NCBI GenBank assembly: GCA_027946365.1
Contig: JAPEUQ010000010.1
Span: 930,001-994,000 of the forward strand
Source of the DNA: Kalmusia sp. IMI 367209
Lineage: Eukaryota; Ascomycota; Dothideomycetes; Pleosporales; Didymosphaeriaceae
Direction: 5' to 3'
DNA: 64,000 nt
In this document: in pieces, positions 20,130-31,831 of the stretch
Layout: each line of letters starts with the position of its first letter
Position numbering within the stretch: position 1 is the first letter of the stretch
Made by a program: the position numbers and the translations under genes
The notes under the pieces: generated by a model
Database searches by the model: none
What the model saw: only the letters and a program-made list of their open reading frames with translations
Told to the model about the DNA's origin: nothing

Positions 20130-23100
20130 ATGTCTGTGATTCCCCATGATACCGCCATTGATCCCAACATGGCGTCCGAGGGAACCTCGGATAACCATCC
20201 CGCCCACGATGCATCGCGGCCCCGTCTTAGCCGGGAAAACACGATACCTTCAAATCTTCTGAAGAGAGACCGGTCGGCGTCTGCAACGCCCAAGATTGAA
20301 CGAACGATATCAATGACCGAGAGCTTCATCTTAGAACATCTCAAACATACAAACCCCCAATCTCTACCCTCCGAGCTCGATGACTCTCATCCTGGGAGCC
20401 CACGAAGAAAAGATGAAGCTTTCGCGCCGATATCCAATTGGGCCCACCTGTCGTACCTCAAGAACCAAAGAAATCAGCTTCGAACGGAACTGAAGGTTCA
20501 CCAAGTTGCAGGCGCCGAAGCGAAGCAATCAATATCCTCGCTTCGCCGTCTTGCCCTTCGCATGGCAGTGAACATCTCGGTGAAAGAGAAACAAATTGCT
20601 AGTACCGCGCGGAATCTCGCTAGCAGTCGAAGGAGGAATTACCTATCGACGCGCGATGCAGAGAAGAGGATCGAGCAGCTCACCAAGAGCTTGAACGAAG
20701 AGGAAATTAGGAACAAAGATATTCTCCAATGTCTAGAGAAGGCTTCCATGCTCACTCTACAGTGTAAGTCCCTGGATCACTGGATTTGTGCGCATCTGAC
20801 TATTGTGTCGCAGACTCGGATCCCGACCCAGAAGTCCAAAGTCGCATGCAGCCTGGCCTTATATCGCCACCTTCTACGCCGCCGAATCGTATCTTGCATG
20901 AGTCTCGCCATTCGATCGGAACGCCCAAGACTCCGACACGACCGACTAGCTCCCTTTGGGACAACAATGGCTGGGTCTTCACCCCTGAGCATAGCACCGC
21001 CGACATACGTACCGCCGACAGTCGATTGATCCAAGCAAAGCGAGAATCGGACCGAGCCCTTGAAGTCTGTCGGAACAGGATAGCAGAGCTGCGAGCAGAA
21101 TGTGCAATGAGCGATGACACAGCGAGTCTGCTGACAGCAACACAAACAAGTCTGGAAGCGGAAATCCAAACTCGCCAGACACGTATCGCCAATTTGGAGC
21201 GATCGAGAGCTGCTGTCGAGGAGAATCTACGCCGGACAAAGGGACAACTCGATGATTCGGTAAAATCCCAAGATGATCTGCGAGCTGATCTGGAGACCAA
21301 GAGTAAGGAAATTGAGACGCTAGAGAATTCCTCACAGCGCCGGCAAGAGACCATTGATGGGCTACAGAATGAAAAGGCATCGCTTGAAGAGAAGGTGCAG
21401 GATTATAGCGGACGAATCCAGAAGTTGGAAACGTACACCACCGGATTAGAGGAAGAGCTTGATTCACTAAAGAAAAGTCTGGATGATGCGGCACGTCGAG
21501 AAGTGGACCTCCGGAGTCGCATAAACGAGAATGAGACCGCTCGTGAAACGATGCTTACGCAGCTGAAGCAGGGTCGCGAGAACATGACTGCCCTAGAGAA
21601 GTCGATCAGCTTTTTCCAAGGTCAGGCCAAGGAAAATGCTAAGAAGATCGAAGTATCTAGCGGAGTCATATCGTCTCTAAGGAACGACTTGAAAGAGTCG
21701 GAACAATTAAAGAGCCATGCTGAAGCAGCTCTAGCGATAGCGCAAGGATCTTTAGTTAAAATGGAATCCAGCCTCCGCTCGGTACAGGAGGCGAATCATG
21801 ATCTGCGAGCGGAGTTGGATGCGACTATCTTGACCCAAAGAGAAAGACAGGACGAGCTCAACTCAACAAAAGCGCGGCTTGCTAGTGAGGTCGCTCAGAA
21901 AGACAAGTTCCAAACGGAGCTAGGCCAACTGCGAACTACCCGGAGCAGCTTGGAGGCTGATCTTAAAACCTCCCGAACGAAGATCCAATCATTGGAAGAG
22001 TTGGACAAGGAGACGCAAGAAGGGCTGCAGTCATTACGAGACTCAAAAGCTGCGGTTGTTCTTCAGTTGGAAAATGCCCGTGAACACCACAACGAACTAC
22101 AGAAGGAGCTAGCTGACAGTAATGGCAAACTCGCATCACTACAAGCGCACACTGAAGGCATCCAGCAAAAGTTGCACGAGGCGGACCTAACGAGATCAGC
22201 TCTACAGGCGCAATTAAGCGACTCTGAACGGGCGAGGAATACATTGGAGGTACAATTAAAGGAGTCTCAGCAATCAAAATGTGAAGCAGAAGAAAGTCTC
22301 AATGAGTTGCTCATTGCAAAAGCTGCGTTGGAGCGGGAGCTGCATGATGACCGATCTCGACTCGCTCGTGTAGAATCAGAAATGAGCGAGTTGCAATCTC
22401 AACTGTCACAGCGCAAGGTTGAACTCGAGCAGAGTCGACAATCCGAGCTTAAGCTTGAAGAACGTTTGAGCAAGGCCCAAGTCGAGACCCAGTCACTTAG
22501 TGCTGAGAAGTCCGTGCTACACGAAAAGCTATCGATCAATCTGAAATCTCACTCTGAGACGGAAGAGCGCCTCAGTCTGCTCCAAACCGAAGCAGGCACT
22601 TTGAACAACCAGGTGTCTGAACTGCAAGCTAGAGTGCATGAGAATGATGCTTCAAAGTCAGACGTTGAACGAAGCTTGCAAGAAGCGGCGGAAGCTCTAG
22701 AAAATCTACAAAGTGAGCTCGCGAAAACCCAAGAGCGATTGTCAGTTTTAGGGGGAGAAAGCGACACTCTCCGATCGAAGATTTCCAGCATGGCGGCAAA
22801 TCTCTCTTCGGTTCAGGCATCAAAAGAGGTTGTTGAACAGCAACTGAAGGACGCACATGAATCCTACAGCAAGCAAAAGAGTGAGGTCTTTTCACTTACC
22901 TCCCAGCTGAATACTATGAGCTCTGAAAGAGGAGAGCTGCAGTCGAACCTTTCTACGACCGAGCAAGAGTTGGAAAACCTGCACCAGATTAGGAAGGATC
23001 TCGAAGAGCGCTTAGCCAATGTAACGAAGTCAAACAGGGACTTAGAGCAGGAGCTCCGATCGACTAGCTCTAGGCTGAAAGATTTTGAGACGGAGAATGC

Positions 23101-25175
23101 GAGCCTGGGTGCAAGGCTCACTGATAATGACAACGAGCTGAAAGCCTTGCAAACTGCTAAGACTGATGTTGATGAACGGCTGAAGCTTGTCTCTACGGCC
23201 AAAGTTAGCCTCGAGGAAGAGCTTCAGTCTACTCGAGCCCTTTTCGATGAGTCAGGAACCATCACCAGGACCCTCAATGACCGGCTTGCAGAAGCTGCCC
23301 AGGAACTTGATAGCCTTCGCTTAGCAAAGGCTGATGTTGAAGAACGACTTCGGATAGTCTCCAAATCAAACGATGACGTTGAGCAAGAGTTGAAGACTGC
23401 CCGCTCCCGCTTGTCAGTGTTTGAGGTTGACACTTCCGCTCTCCAATCCCAGGTCTCCGAAGCGCACAAGGAGCTCGACGTTCTTCGCAGCGCCAAAGCT
23501 GATGTGGAGCAACGTTTCAGCGCGGCAACTGGCTCGAACAGCGAACTGAAGACAGAACTTGAGGCAATTCGCTCGCAGCTTCACGGGAAGGAATCGGAAG
23601 GTCTCGCTATGTCGTCAAGGATCTCTGAAGCAGACAAGGAACTTGAAGCCTTGAAACAAACGAACGAAAAGCTCGATACTTCTGAAAAGGACTTGTTTCG
23701 TCGACTCGAGACCGCGGAAAATGAGCTACAATCTGTACAGACTGCCAACACTCGATTAGAAGCCTTTCTGGAGCAAATGGAGGAGGATATGCTGAAGGCA
23801 GAGGCAGCTCTTGCTGATAGTGGGCAGCGTCTTGATGAGTTCGTCACAGAGTCTGAAGCTAAGATTAGTGCCGCCACGACAGCTAAGCTCAAGTATAAAC
23901 GCAGACTCACTGCTAGGAACAAGGAGCTGGAGATCTTGATGGATGAGAACTCGGAATTGCATCACCATATAAGCGACCAGTCTCGCGAGTTAGATTTACT
24001 TGTGAAGGGCAAGCACAAGCTCATGACTGAACTTCAAGGCAAAGAGAAAATAATCCAGGAGCTTGAGTGGACTCACGAAGAGCGGCTCCAAGACGAGCGA
24101 AAGAGTAAAGATGATCAGCTTGAAGAGCTCCGACGAATTCAAATGCGTAGCGAGAGCGACTACGAAGTGCAGCTACAGAAAAGAGACTCGGCAATGTCAG
24201 ATCTAAAGCAGATACAAGAGAACAGGCTTCAGTGCGAACTTCAGGGTAAGGATGCAAAAATTGATGAGTTGCAGAAAGGCAAAAACGAATTTGCCGCGTC
24301 GCTTGCTGCTGTGGAGGCTGAGCTTTGGGAGCTAAGAAAGAGCAAGGAAGATTTTGAGGAGCTTGTTGAGACATTAAACAAGAAGATACGGCAATTAGAG
24401 GCCTCCGAAAAGGAGCACCCGCAAGAGTCTGGAAAGACACGTCAAGCCCAGCAGGTCAAAGCGAACAGAGTAAATCGAGCATCCAGCCAGACCGACCGTT
24501 TAGCAGCACGGGGTCTCCGGTTGATCGTGATGCTTGGTCGAAAGAAGTCGACCGCGTACGCTTACTTCGCAATGAGACCGTTAATCAACTCAAGGGGATG
24601 AAGAAGGTGAAGAGTGACTTAAAGAAGTCATTGAAAGATAGCGAGGCGCACCTTCATGATTTAGAGAAGAGCGGTAGACCGTGAGTTATCCTCAAGCTGC
24701 TGAAGTACATTCCGTCAGATCAAGTTGCTAATTCTTTTATGAATAGTAAGCGCCCCCGCGCCGTCCTTCACAAACGCACCTCTCCTTCGCTCGCTACCCA
24801 ACCCCACGACACCTCAACGCCCTCGCCCTCCCGCCCGCCACCGCCAGCCTCTTGCATAACAAGAACACATCATACCAGCATAACTCGCTTTATCAAGATA
24901 AAGCGCAGACCCCTGAGCCTCGGCCTTCGACGGCGGGTCCTGCTTTGTCGCCGCGCCGCTGGTCATCGCTTCCGAGGCCGAGCTCATCGTATCGTCCGGC
25001 TACAAGTAAGAGTTTTGGAAAGTTGAGCACAAGGCTGCAGAATGTAGATGAGCATGGGATGGTAGAGCGGCCGAAGACGAGCTGGAGTGGGCGAGCCGGG
25101 GGTGGGAATGGGGAAGGCGGAAGCGAGAGGAAGAGATGGAGTTCTAGCCTAAGGAAGCTGTTTCACGGGGCGTGA
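20130..25175 (+). CDS. Giant coiled-coil protein, two frame breaks near the C-terminus
   Basis: Exon 1 20130-20763 joins exon 2 at 20814 through a canonical intron (T|GTAAGT...CGCAG|AC). Exon 2 encodes about 1,250 residues of nearly uninterrupted heptad repeats rich in Leu, Glu, Lys, Ser and Ala (for example LEEKVQDYSGRIQKLETYTT), with near-repeated modules such as DVEERL and ELDSLRLAKADVEER. The start is set by ATG 20130; a second ATG lies at 20169. The C-terminus is a basic, Ser/Pro-rich tail (SSLPRPSSSYRPATSKSFG) ending in SLRKLFHGA. Two frame changes occur, at about 24,430 and at a C5 run (24753-24757). Either two bases are missing (then about 1,643 aa, with a canonical GTGAGT...AATAG intron 24681-24746), or two atypical short introns exist (24441-24490, 24674-24750; about 1,622 aa). 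Probably a cytoskeletal, tethering or golgin-like factor; family not recognised. Confidence 0.75.
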
Positions 25176-27824
25176 TGATGAGGATATCGCTCATTTTCGT
25201 ATGTCTATTTTGATTCTCTGCAAGTATGGCGACTGCTTGCTTTGGTATCGTTTGAGCGTTGGCGTTATGGTAACAGCATAGGCATTTTGCATATAGGGGT
25301 GGCTTTGATGCGTTTCGCTGAGCGTATACTTTTTTTGCATTGCGTTGGGCCAAAAAGAAATGTGGTTTGCATGGCGAGTTGGCATTGGTATATAAAGATG
25401 CGGATGAGGTACGGCACATTGTACCGAATTGACTTGATCATCTCGAGGACTACGGAGGATATCCTACGAAGTACCTTTCTATTCATCACTGTACTAGTAT
25501 CGTGCATCCTAGGGGAGCTCGTGCGACTCTCTTGTCGAGATGTTCTTCGGTTAGCGCTCGTGTTCAAACCAGTTTTGCACACTCGGTGCTGTTTCGTCGA
25601 GGATGGCGCAATTTGATATCTTCTTCATGGGACCAGTCGATTCCGAAATTGTTTCGATGTAGCCTTGGAAGTTCGCTGTTAGTTGCTTCTGAAGGCAAAG
25701 CAGATTTCAGTGAAGAGGGCTTTCGTAGCTTCGGTGATATGTTAGTTATTTATCCGCTAGCCTCAAGAATTGAGGATCGTAATCTAGCTCTTTCACATGC
25801 GAAGAATATCTTCGTCTAAAAATATCTTAGCGAACCACATTTTGAAAACCCAATGTTCCTTGGTAACCTTAGTCTTCCGCAATTACATTGCAACAAGAAC
25901 TGCGTGCTCGTCGACTATGCCATGCTCCGCATTGATTAGCGAAGAAGATCAATAGCAGAACGTGGCAGTGTAGCATGGATGGACGGGGACAAGTTGCGTT
26001 TGCACAGCATCATCGAGCAGTATTGCCCTGTCATGGATTATCCATCAGCTAGGTATGAAAATTTGTTCCTTTCAAGGAGTCACAATGGCCTCGTGAAGTG
26101 GCCGGTCATTGTGTTTGCTTGTCGAACGCAACAGTGCCTGAGTCACCAAAGATGGCCCTTTCCAGTGTGAAGATTTTCGCAGCGCAGCCGAAGAAAGACT
26201 TTGTGGTGTCCACAGGTCTAGTTCTCAATCACTGACTGGTTCTACGCGTCACGACCAGCGGCCGCGGATGAACAGTAACACTCGAGCTAACATTAGGAAT
26301 GCGACAAGCCGCACGATGTGGAGCAGCTCTGTAGCATCAACATGCCTATACGAGTCAACGCGAGACGAGCCAAACTGATGCCACAACCACGTTTCATCAT
26401 GACGTCCACTTTAGGGAAGTCGATCCGCAACGCCAGCTTACCCAAGCAAACATTTCTCAGCAACCGCGCCTTCACGTGATACCTGCAACCTGTCAGGCAG
26501 CTGTCTACCAAACGATCAAGGCCTATGTTTCCGTGGTTCAATCGGACCTAGCCCTGCGGCTTATTAGCTGAGACGGCATCTACCATCACGACATCCCAGT
26601 TAGCTCTCTCCAAGCGCATAACTCGACGTCGAAATCCCATCGGATATGACGACTTCCAGGCACGACGCTGGACGCGACTGTGCGTGCTGCTCTTCGGAAT
26701 AGACGTTGGTTTGTCATCTCGGAATTCAGCTTGCGGAATGGATGGTCGCGATATCGGCACTAGGCGCTCAGCAAGACTTGCGATTCGCCAGGCTGGTATC
26801 TCCAACCCCCCGGGGTGAAGGGTTGTGCCGCCCTTCACTGCCCCATACGGCTGCTCGAACGCCCTCAGAATGCAGGGCCGCGCAAATGCATGTAGAGATT
26901 CGATGACGAGTGCAGGTACTGATGCGATCTACGGTGGTACGAAGCCCCCCTTGATTCCCATAGGGAAGACGCTCTTCTCTGTGCATACCGCACCCAGATA
27001 CCAGATACGACCCTACCATTGTACTGCCCTGATAAGAACGGGAACTTTAGCAAGATCAGCGGGAGTTGCTCTGCCGAAGCGCACATGCAGACGGCGTGCA
27101 GGCCACACTTGGAGGCGCAACTCCAAGATATTGGCAGTCTCAGGCCTTCCAGTTAACGGTTTAGACGTGGAAAATATTTTCGAACTGGAGGTGCGAATGA
27201 CACACGACAGATAGCGTATACCTACTGTACACTGAATCGCTGAATAATAGCTCGACACTTCAGCCTCGACTTCCCTTACCAGGACGGCAAGGTGCCCGCT
27301 AGCAACCCGCCCTGACTTTGCGCCTGGTCTACCGTGGCATGCACGCGAACCCGGCCTGGCCTCGGGGTCGACAGCCTGAGTGTTCAGGATGCATCAGGCA
27401 TGGGGAAAGCAGCAGGATTGGTCGGTGGACCGCCAAGCCTGGACGACAAGCAGCGGGGAAAGGGCGTGTGCACTGTCGTTTTCCGGCGGGCTAGTGTGCC
27501 AGACGCCATCGTTCTCACGTCCATGTGCACGTCGACGCCGTCCTGGATGACTCAACTAAGCACCTGAAGGAAGCCATGTAGCTATAAGATCGGCTGCGCA
27601 CGTTGTGCCGCCTCAATTTCCAGCCCATGCCAACCCCTTCGCCTCTCCCACGCCCGCTGCTGGACCGCTCCCAAGCTCGTCGACCTTTGTTCTTCTAGCT
27701 GGCGTACCTGGAGCCCAGACGGGTCTTCTCCGCATCCGACCAATTGTCGGTGGCATCTCCCCCTTGTCACAACATCCTTTGTTCTCCCCTTGCGCAAGCC
27801 AAGCGGGCGTGACACCGAGCGAGA
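25176..27824. other. 2.6-kb region without a recognisable gene
   Basis: Overlapping frames of 60-130 codons on both strands, none with a domain, signal peptide or consistent splice partners. The last few hundred bases are C-rich leader-like sequence before the arrestin gene. No inverted or direct repeats were noticed by eye. An old transposon relic or long non-coding RNAs cannot be excluded. Confidence 0.4.
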
Positions 27825-29579
27825 ATGCCAGTCATGCCATATGAAGTCGCTTTGCGGCGCGCTTCAGCCAACTCCCACGCTATGCAATCAGTTGGGAGCC
27901 ATCTCCAGTATCGCATGCTCCAGATCGCACATTATGGACATCCCACGATTGAGATCGAGCTCGACGAAAGCCGACATGAGGCTAGCCGCTTCGTTACCAG
28001 CTATTCCACCATGGACACCATGTAAGCGTGCGCATCTGGAAATGCCTATAGCCATGTACTGACTTGAATTTAGCGAAGGCAAAGTGCACATCTCGGCGCA
28101 GCACGATACAAAGTTCGAGGAGATCGTGATTGCGTTCACAGGTGCGTCATCTCCAAGTGCAATTCGTGCGGGTAATGGGTTCGCTAACTGCAGGTATAGG
28201 CACAGCGCAAGTGTTCGTGGAGAGACTTACAACCACCCCCTCTATGAGTGGGTGTACTGAAGCATCGCATCAATTTCTTACTTTGAAAATGCCCATCAAC
28301 CCGGAGGACATACCTTCCCCACGCATACTACGAGCAGGGGAGAAGTACACCTTTCCGTTCGTCTTCGCGATTCCTGCTCAACTTCTACCGAAAGCATGGT
28401 AAGTGCACACGTGTGGTCTGCAAGTGTACGAGTAGCTGATGTGGTGTCAGTCCCCATTCTGTCGTTTCAGACTATGTTCGAGACACGCACCTTATGCTCC
28501 CTCCCAGCTTAGGAGATGCCGAGCTTTCTGGGTTCGGCGGCATACTCCTCGACGATATGGCGCCAGAGATGGCGAAGATCTCATACGGAGTCAAAGTGCG
28601 GATAATGCAGGTGCACGAAGGAGAGAACAAGCTTTCTCTCTTGACACAGAAGACGAGGAAGGTTCGCGTCAAGCCCGCTTTTGAAGAACAGCCACCACTC
28701 AACATGGACGGCAACAAGGCATATCGTCCTCGGCTTGAGCGAAGCATCAAGAAGAGTTTGTTCAAAGGCAAAGCAGGCACCCTGATCGCTCAAGCCAGCC
28801 AGCCCAAGCCACTCACCATCCCAGGCGCACGAACTTTAGATGCCAAACCGATAACGACTAGGGCGAAGATCATTCTTCGCTTCGACCCCGCTGAAGAGAA
28901 CAGCTTGCCCCCAAAGCTAGGTTCTCTGAAGACGAACATCAAGGTCTCGACCTTCTACTCCTCAGCCCCGAGAAACAACTTCCCGACCCGAGAAGGCCTC
29001 AGCTACGACCGCACTCAAGGCGCTTACACGGACACAATCTCATTATCAACCATGTGCATCGGCACATCCCCCAAATGGGAAAAGCAGCCAGCATCCGCCA
29101 GCCCCCTGCCTGAAGATGACGACTCACGCCGCGACTCCGGCATCTCCGACTGTTCCAGCATCTCGACCGCCTCTACTACGTTCGAGATTCCTCGCCCCTC
29201 CGCAAACTACAAGAAAGGCTCTTTCTACACCGCATGCATCTTGGTTCCCATCACACTCCCGCTCAACAAGAACTTCCTCCCCACCTTCCACTCATGCCTC
29301 GTTTCTCGCACATACGCTCTCAGCATGAACCTATCCGTGCACGCGCCCGGCCTTAGCGACCCGACTCTCAGCTTGAAAGTGCCCCTACAAGTGTGTGCCG
29401 AAGGCAGTGCCACGGGCAACGAAAACGCGAGGGCAAGGAGCGAAGAGGCGGCAGGCGTGTTGGCGGAAGCGGACAGGATCTTCTCGCCACGAAGTGTGGC
29501 ACCACCCATGCAGGACCTGCCTCCCGATTATGCCGCTTCGGGAGGGGCCACTCGTGCAAGCGTCACGGTCGTCGGTTGA
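27825..29579 (+). CDS. Arrestin-like trafficking adaptor with PPxY motif
   Basis: Four exons: 27825-28021, 28074-28141, 28194-28398, 28451-29579; about 532 aa. The arrestin N-domain is recognisable from IEIELDE, IEGKVHISAQHDTKFEEIVI and TAQVFVERLTT, then RAGEKYTFPFVFAIPAQLLP and LMLPPSLG, the usual spacing in fungal arrestin-related proteins. The C-domain begins near AKIILRFDP. Near the C-terminus LPPDYA supplies a PPxY motif, which in yeast ARTs binds WW domains of the HECT ligase Rsp5. The likely role is to bring plasma-membrane transporters to the ubiquitin ligase for endocytosis; the cargo is unknown. A Ser/Asp-rich insert (EDDDSRRDSGISDCSS) is probably a phosphorylated regulatory loop. 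The first exon start is the first ATG in frame; an additional upstream exon is possible. Confidence 0.88.
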
Positions 29580-30372
29580 AACACCCTCGGCACAGTTGCT
29601 AGGTTGGAGCGTGATATCATGGACAATATACCCTGGGCGCATTTGCGCGGCGTTTGTAAAACGAGTACATATTGGATTCATTGCTATGTTCTTCTTCTTG
29701 GCGGGTAGAAAAATTGTATGATGGGAGGCTTTTTGTCAGCCAGCCGTTTCGGAACGCTCCTGGTCCTATAGATTGATCCTGGACTGATGGTAGTAGATAT
29801 TGTTGTTCGATACCCTGCGAAGGCGCGACGGAGTCCTTTGCGCAAAAATTGGAGATGATTTGCATATTGATGTCGTATACTCTACTCTACTTGGGAGATT
29901 CTTCTATAATATGCTGTATCTCTTGGCGCTTGGTTGCGGCTATCATATCCTTCCGAATTCGAGGCAAAGCCGCGCGAAGAGAAAGCCAGACACGTGATGA
30001 CGTGTTAGCGCGTCTCGGTGCTAGTCAACATACATAAAACTTCCTCGTTCTTTCTACTGCTTGACCACATCTTAGGGATTTAGCAGCTACAATGACATTG
30101 AAGGTAAGCCTAGGAGTCGGCAGGTGTGAAGATAACAAGTCCATACTCTATAAAAGCAGGGTGTCAAAGCCTCGAAATACACCAAACGCTGACACAGGGA
30201 CTAGGGGTTGGGTTTAGGCCATGCTTGCGGTGTGGGTTCGGTTGTTTTGGTGGTATAATTAGGATTTGTTGCTCTCGAAGGTACAGTGGAATAAATGTGT
30301 GTTCGTTTGTTCGTGGATTGTAAGGAGGGGAGGGGGGGTTAGGAAGGAGAGATGTCTAGTGTCGAGGTGGGT
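29580..30372. other. Intergenic region
   Basis: 3' flank of the arrestin gene, then about 500 bp without coding character. Nothing else noticed. Confidence 0.4.
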
Positions 30373-30875
30373 TTAGTCTTTCGCATCGTATATTGTATAG
30401 TATAAGATCAAACCACTGGTATTCTCCTTCAGATTGAAACATCTGTGAGTCTGAGTATTGGAAAAGGTAATGAGTTCTAAATCTCCAGTCACGTAGTAAT
30501 CCATGACCATAAGCCAAGAGTACGTAACGGGTACCAAAACACTCGCCTTCTCGTTCGACAAAAGCCTTATCCAGAATAGCACCTGCGGAATGCTGAGCCT
30601 CGGAGACCTCGTAGATGTTGACATAGATAATTCTGGCACACGGAGGTACTAGCATGGTTCCTCATGCCGCCTGCGCGAGTGTCTTAGCTACTTTAGCAGT
30701 TACGAGAGCATTTGCGCTGTGCGGTGGCCTACTTACATGCACAACACCACCAATGATTTCCCCGAAGTCTAGGTGGTACTCCTTGTAACCGTTCCGCGCA
30801 CCGGCATTCGACGAGTTTCCACAATAGGATGTGTAGCATTGATGCAGTCTAAGTGGTATGTACTCGAGTCGGGTG
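30373..30875 (-). CDS. Possible unrecognised small gene, 5' end undetermined
   Basis: Two open segments on the minus strand join in phase 0 through a canonical intron: about 30875-30737 (ending GTTGTGCAT, donor GTAAGT) and 30648-30373 (after acceptor CTAG). The first segment reads CYTSYCGNSSNAGARNGYKE then YHLDFGEIIGGVVH, which looks like real protein with paired cysteines. The second reads about 91 residues ending YYTIYDAKD. No upstream exon with ATG or signal peptide was found; a short in-frame stop lies just upstream. A second open frame also covers 30356-30655, so the downstream frame is not certain. It may be a degraded gene. I do not recognise a family. Confidence 0.25.
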
Positions 30876-31831
30876 CTTCGTTGAAATTAAGAAATGATGG
30901 TGGTGATTTTGAAAAATTTGGTTCGTGTTCAGATCAAGGCGCACCGTAAATGAGGAGCATAGAGTCGGTGGTTAAGTCAGGAGCTTCATAATATCTTTAA
31001 TATATCAGAATCAGAGAGGAAAGGATAGATACGCAGTGTTAGTCAAAATTCTGTGGGGTATGTGTGACGGCCCTTATGATCAAAAGGATGTGAAAGAGCT
31101 CTTGTAGTAGTCGGCATCAGTGGAAACTATGGGGGAGCTAGCTTTTCTTGCTCTGCATATACACGAATAGCGTTTGAATGTAGGTTCTGTAGCGTGGTCG
31201 GAGTTGAATGACCCACGAGGGACGATGACAACGTAGTTTCCACGTGTACACTGTGAACGTAGCTGTGCTGTGAGCCAAAATTCTGGAATTAAATTTGAGA
31301 CAATTATTCTAGTTTGTCAGTATCTCTATTGATATTTCACTATTTATATGTGTCATTTAGTATCACGGTCATAGACTGTATCGTCGATAGTGTAATCAAT
31401 GAGATATCGCGTATTTCCGTAGTCAGAATGGCGAAGTGTTATTATGGACTAAAAAGGAAAACCAGATTGAAACTGAGGAACAAATGGGGGCTACAATACT
31501 CATGGGAAACAGTGAAGATCATCTAGTAAGACTCAGTCATAGATTTGAACACATATGCCAGACATCCACTCCTATAATGGATGCTCCAGGCCTGAGTATA
31601 GCATAGCCCGGATAAGACTCATCTGATGAATTATGTCAGTCAGATACCATGATCGTGAAAGCATTAATGCAATGTAATAGCAAACGATTGATGGGACTCG
31701 ATGATTGAGTAGGCCGCGACCGTAGCAGTCATATAAATATACTGTATACACCAATCCTTATGCAATAAAATTATCTACATCAGAATCGAATCCACCCCTT
31801 GCCAATCCTATCATGACGACCCCTCCACTCT
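30876..31831. other. AT-rich intergenic region
   Basis: About 950 bp, notably AT-rich from 31270 to 31770, with no coding frame of interest. Could be a decayed repeat; no termini seen. Confidence 0.4.

Noticed and set aside
24456..24504. 49-nt intron GTCAAA...TTTAG in the coiled-coil gene
   Set aside because: Splice-like ends, but the resulting phase leads to a stop within a few codons.
26865..27258. Opposed frames suggestive of a transposase fragment
   Set aside because: No DDE, HTH or zinc-finger motif and no inverted ends nearby.
25242..27567. Several 60-130-codon frames on both strands
   Set aside because: Mutually overlapping, no conserved-looking segments and no splice logic; left as gene-free.
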